Shown here piece by piece: positions 63,770 through 64,000 of a stretch of 64,000 nucleotides of DNA. The stretch is from Microcaldota archaeon (GTDB taxonomy: Archaea > Micrarchaeota > Micrarchaeia > Micrarchaeales > CABMGC01). The position numbers and the translations under genes were made by a program. Below the pieces are notes generated by a model. That model did not search any database and was not told the DNA's origin. It saw nothing but the letters and a program-made list of their open reading frames with translations. Position 1 is the first letter of the stretch; each line of letters opens with the position of its first letter. The DNA lies in contig JAGWGW010000004.1 in assembly GCA_028867135.1 (NCBI GenBank), positions 1-64,000 on the forward strand, in the 5' to 3' direction.

Positions 63770-63792
63770 GGCCTGCTTGGGGAGAGCAGGCC
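63770..63792. terminator. Strong hairpin between convergent genes
   Basis: GGCCTGCT-tggggag-AGCAGGCC, an 8-bp perfect stem with a 7-nt loop, 66 bp after the M20 gene stop and 10 bp after the end of the minus-strand gene. No T-run follows. It may help end both transcripts or protect 3' ends. Confidence 0.4.
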
Positions 63793-63802
63793 CAAGTTCC
63801 CA

Positions 63803-64000
63803 TTACTGTGGAGGTGATATAATAAGCTTTTTGGTCGCCTTGCCAGCATCAAACCTGTAGTAAACCTTGTGCCCCATTTGGTACCTGTTCAGGAATCCAT
63901 ACTTGCAGAGCATGTTGAGCCTTGCACAAGCGGCATTCTTTCCCTTGTAATTCATGAATGACTTGACATCATCTGCGCAGACCAGGTCCTTTGTCTGCAC
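63803..64000 (-). CDS. Winged-helix-like protein, cut by window end
   Basis: At least 65 aa. The visible part DVKSFMNYKGKNAACARLNMLCKYGFLNRYQMGHKVYYRFDAGKATKKLI looks like the end of a helix-turn-helix plus wing. The first codon in the window is a GTG, so the gene probably continues beyond base 64000. Function cannot be assigned. Confidence 0.5.
   Translation of the reverse strand: MQTKDLVCADDVKSFMNYKGKNAACARLNMLCKYGFLNRYQMGHKVYYRFDAGKATKKLIISPPQ

Noticed and set aside
1-64000. CRISPR array or cas genes
   Set aside because: No run of regularly spaced direct repeats and no Cas-like protein was seen.

Overview
The window is archaeal chromosome. It carries archaeal/eukaryotic-type information genes (CDC48, aIF2-gamma, eS6, eL15, aIF1, PriS, Spt5, Pth2, a Pcc1-like KEOPS subunit), an archaeal-type PEP carboxylase, TATA boxes about 25 bp before start codons (many transcripts look leaderless) and GGTG-type ribosome binding sites. 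Pilin-like proteins with the N-terminus SAMEYLMTYGWAI, very small proteins, compact spacing and scattered ribosomal operons suggest a DPANN lineage, most likely Micrarchaeota-like. That placement is inference, not proof.

Layout. 1-3.1 kb: the end of a surface BNR/sialidase-like protein, two membrane-anchored secreted proteins, a DUF167 protein and NadM. 3.1-9.4 kb: membrane and secreted proteins, an ArsB/NhaD-type transporter, a DEAD-box RNA helicase with an RGG tail, a phosphomannomutase-like HAD protein and a LUD-domain protein. 9.4-11.3 kb: a PadR regulator with a divergent 46-aa protein and an orphan RnfD/NqrB-like membrane protein. 11.5-15.4 kb: GNAT, amidohydrolase, GCS2-type glutamate-cysteine ligase, a zinc-ribbon protein and an anchored FKBP. 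15.6-18.9 kb: aspartate aminotransferase plus PEP carboxylase, together a PEP to oxaloacetate to aspartate route. 19.0-22.7 kb: a compact metal-homeostasis cluster (PadR-TRASH regulator, Met/Tyr/Gly-rich membrane protein, YHS mini-protein, Cys-rich mini-protein, YHS-CopA ATPase, four-helix membrane protein). 22.8-25.5 kb: a RelE-type toxin-antitoxin pair, tRNA-Asn and a secreted protein.

25.5-31.4 kb holds the minus-strand ribosomal operon L3-L4-L23-L2-S19-L22-S3-L29-aIF1, with Pcc1 and eL15 upstream. 31.4-38.6 kb: a pseudopilin/LamG protein, an ATP-grasp enzyme preceded by two tiny ORFs and a terminator-like hairpin, an M20 peptidase, primase PriS, an alpha/beta hydrolase, Pth2 and a histidine phosphatase. 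At 38.64-39.33 kb lies a 689-bp non-autonomous mobile element with 18-bp IS903-like ends, a 9-bp target duplication and a membrane-protein passenger gene, inserted just before the promoter of L1-L10-L12. 41.4-47.3 kb: ferredoxin, Trm5-like enzyme, Spt5-L11, HD hydrolase, an EndoIII-family glycosylase, prenyl synthase and a stand-alone 5S rRNA. 47.3-50.8 kb: a peculiar 871-aa cobalamin-binding-domain protein and a flavin reductase.

50.9-54.1 kb is an AT-richer accessory patch: regulators, a second pseudopilin/LamG protein, VapBC, and an inverted 90-bp copy of the 3' end of the aIF2-gamma gene. 54.2-58.0 kb is the CDC48-eS6-aIF2-gamma operon. The window ends with a double-HTH regulator, an EamA-type transporter with an extra C-terminal domain, a DHH phosphoesterase, a regulator-GNAT pair, a second M20 peptidase and a cut-off gene.

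The most unusual items are the mobile cassette, the aIF2-gamma fragment, the 871-aa protein, the metal cluster, and the peptide/ATP-grasp locus. All motif and repeat observations were made by eye; no search was run.
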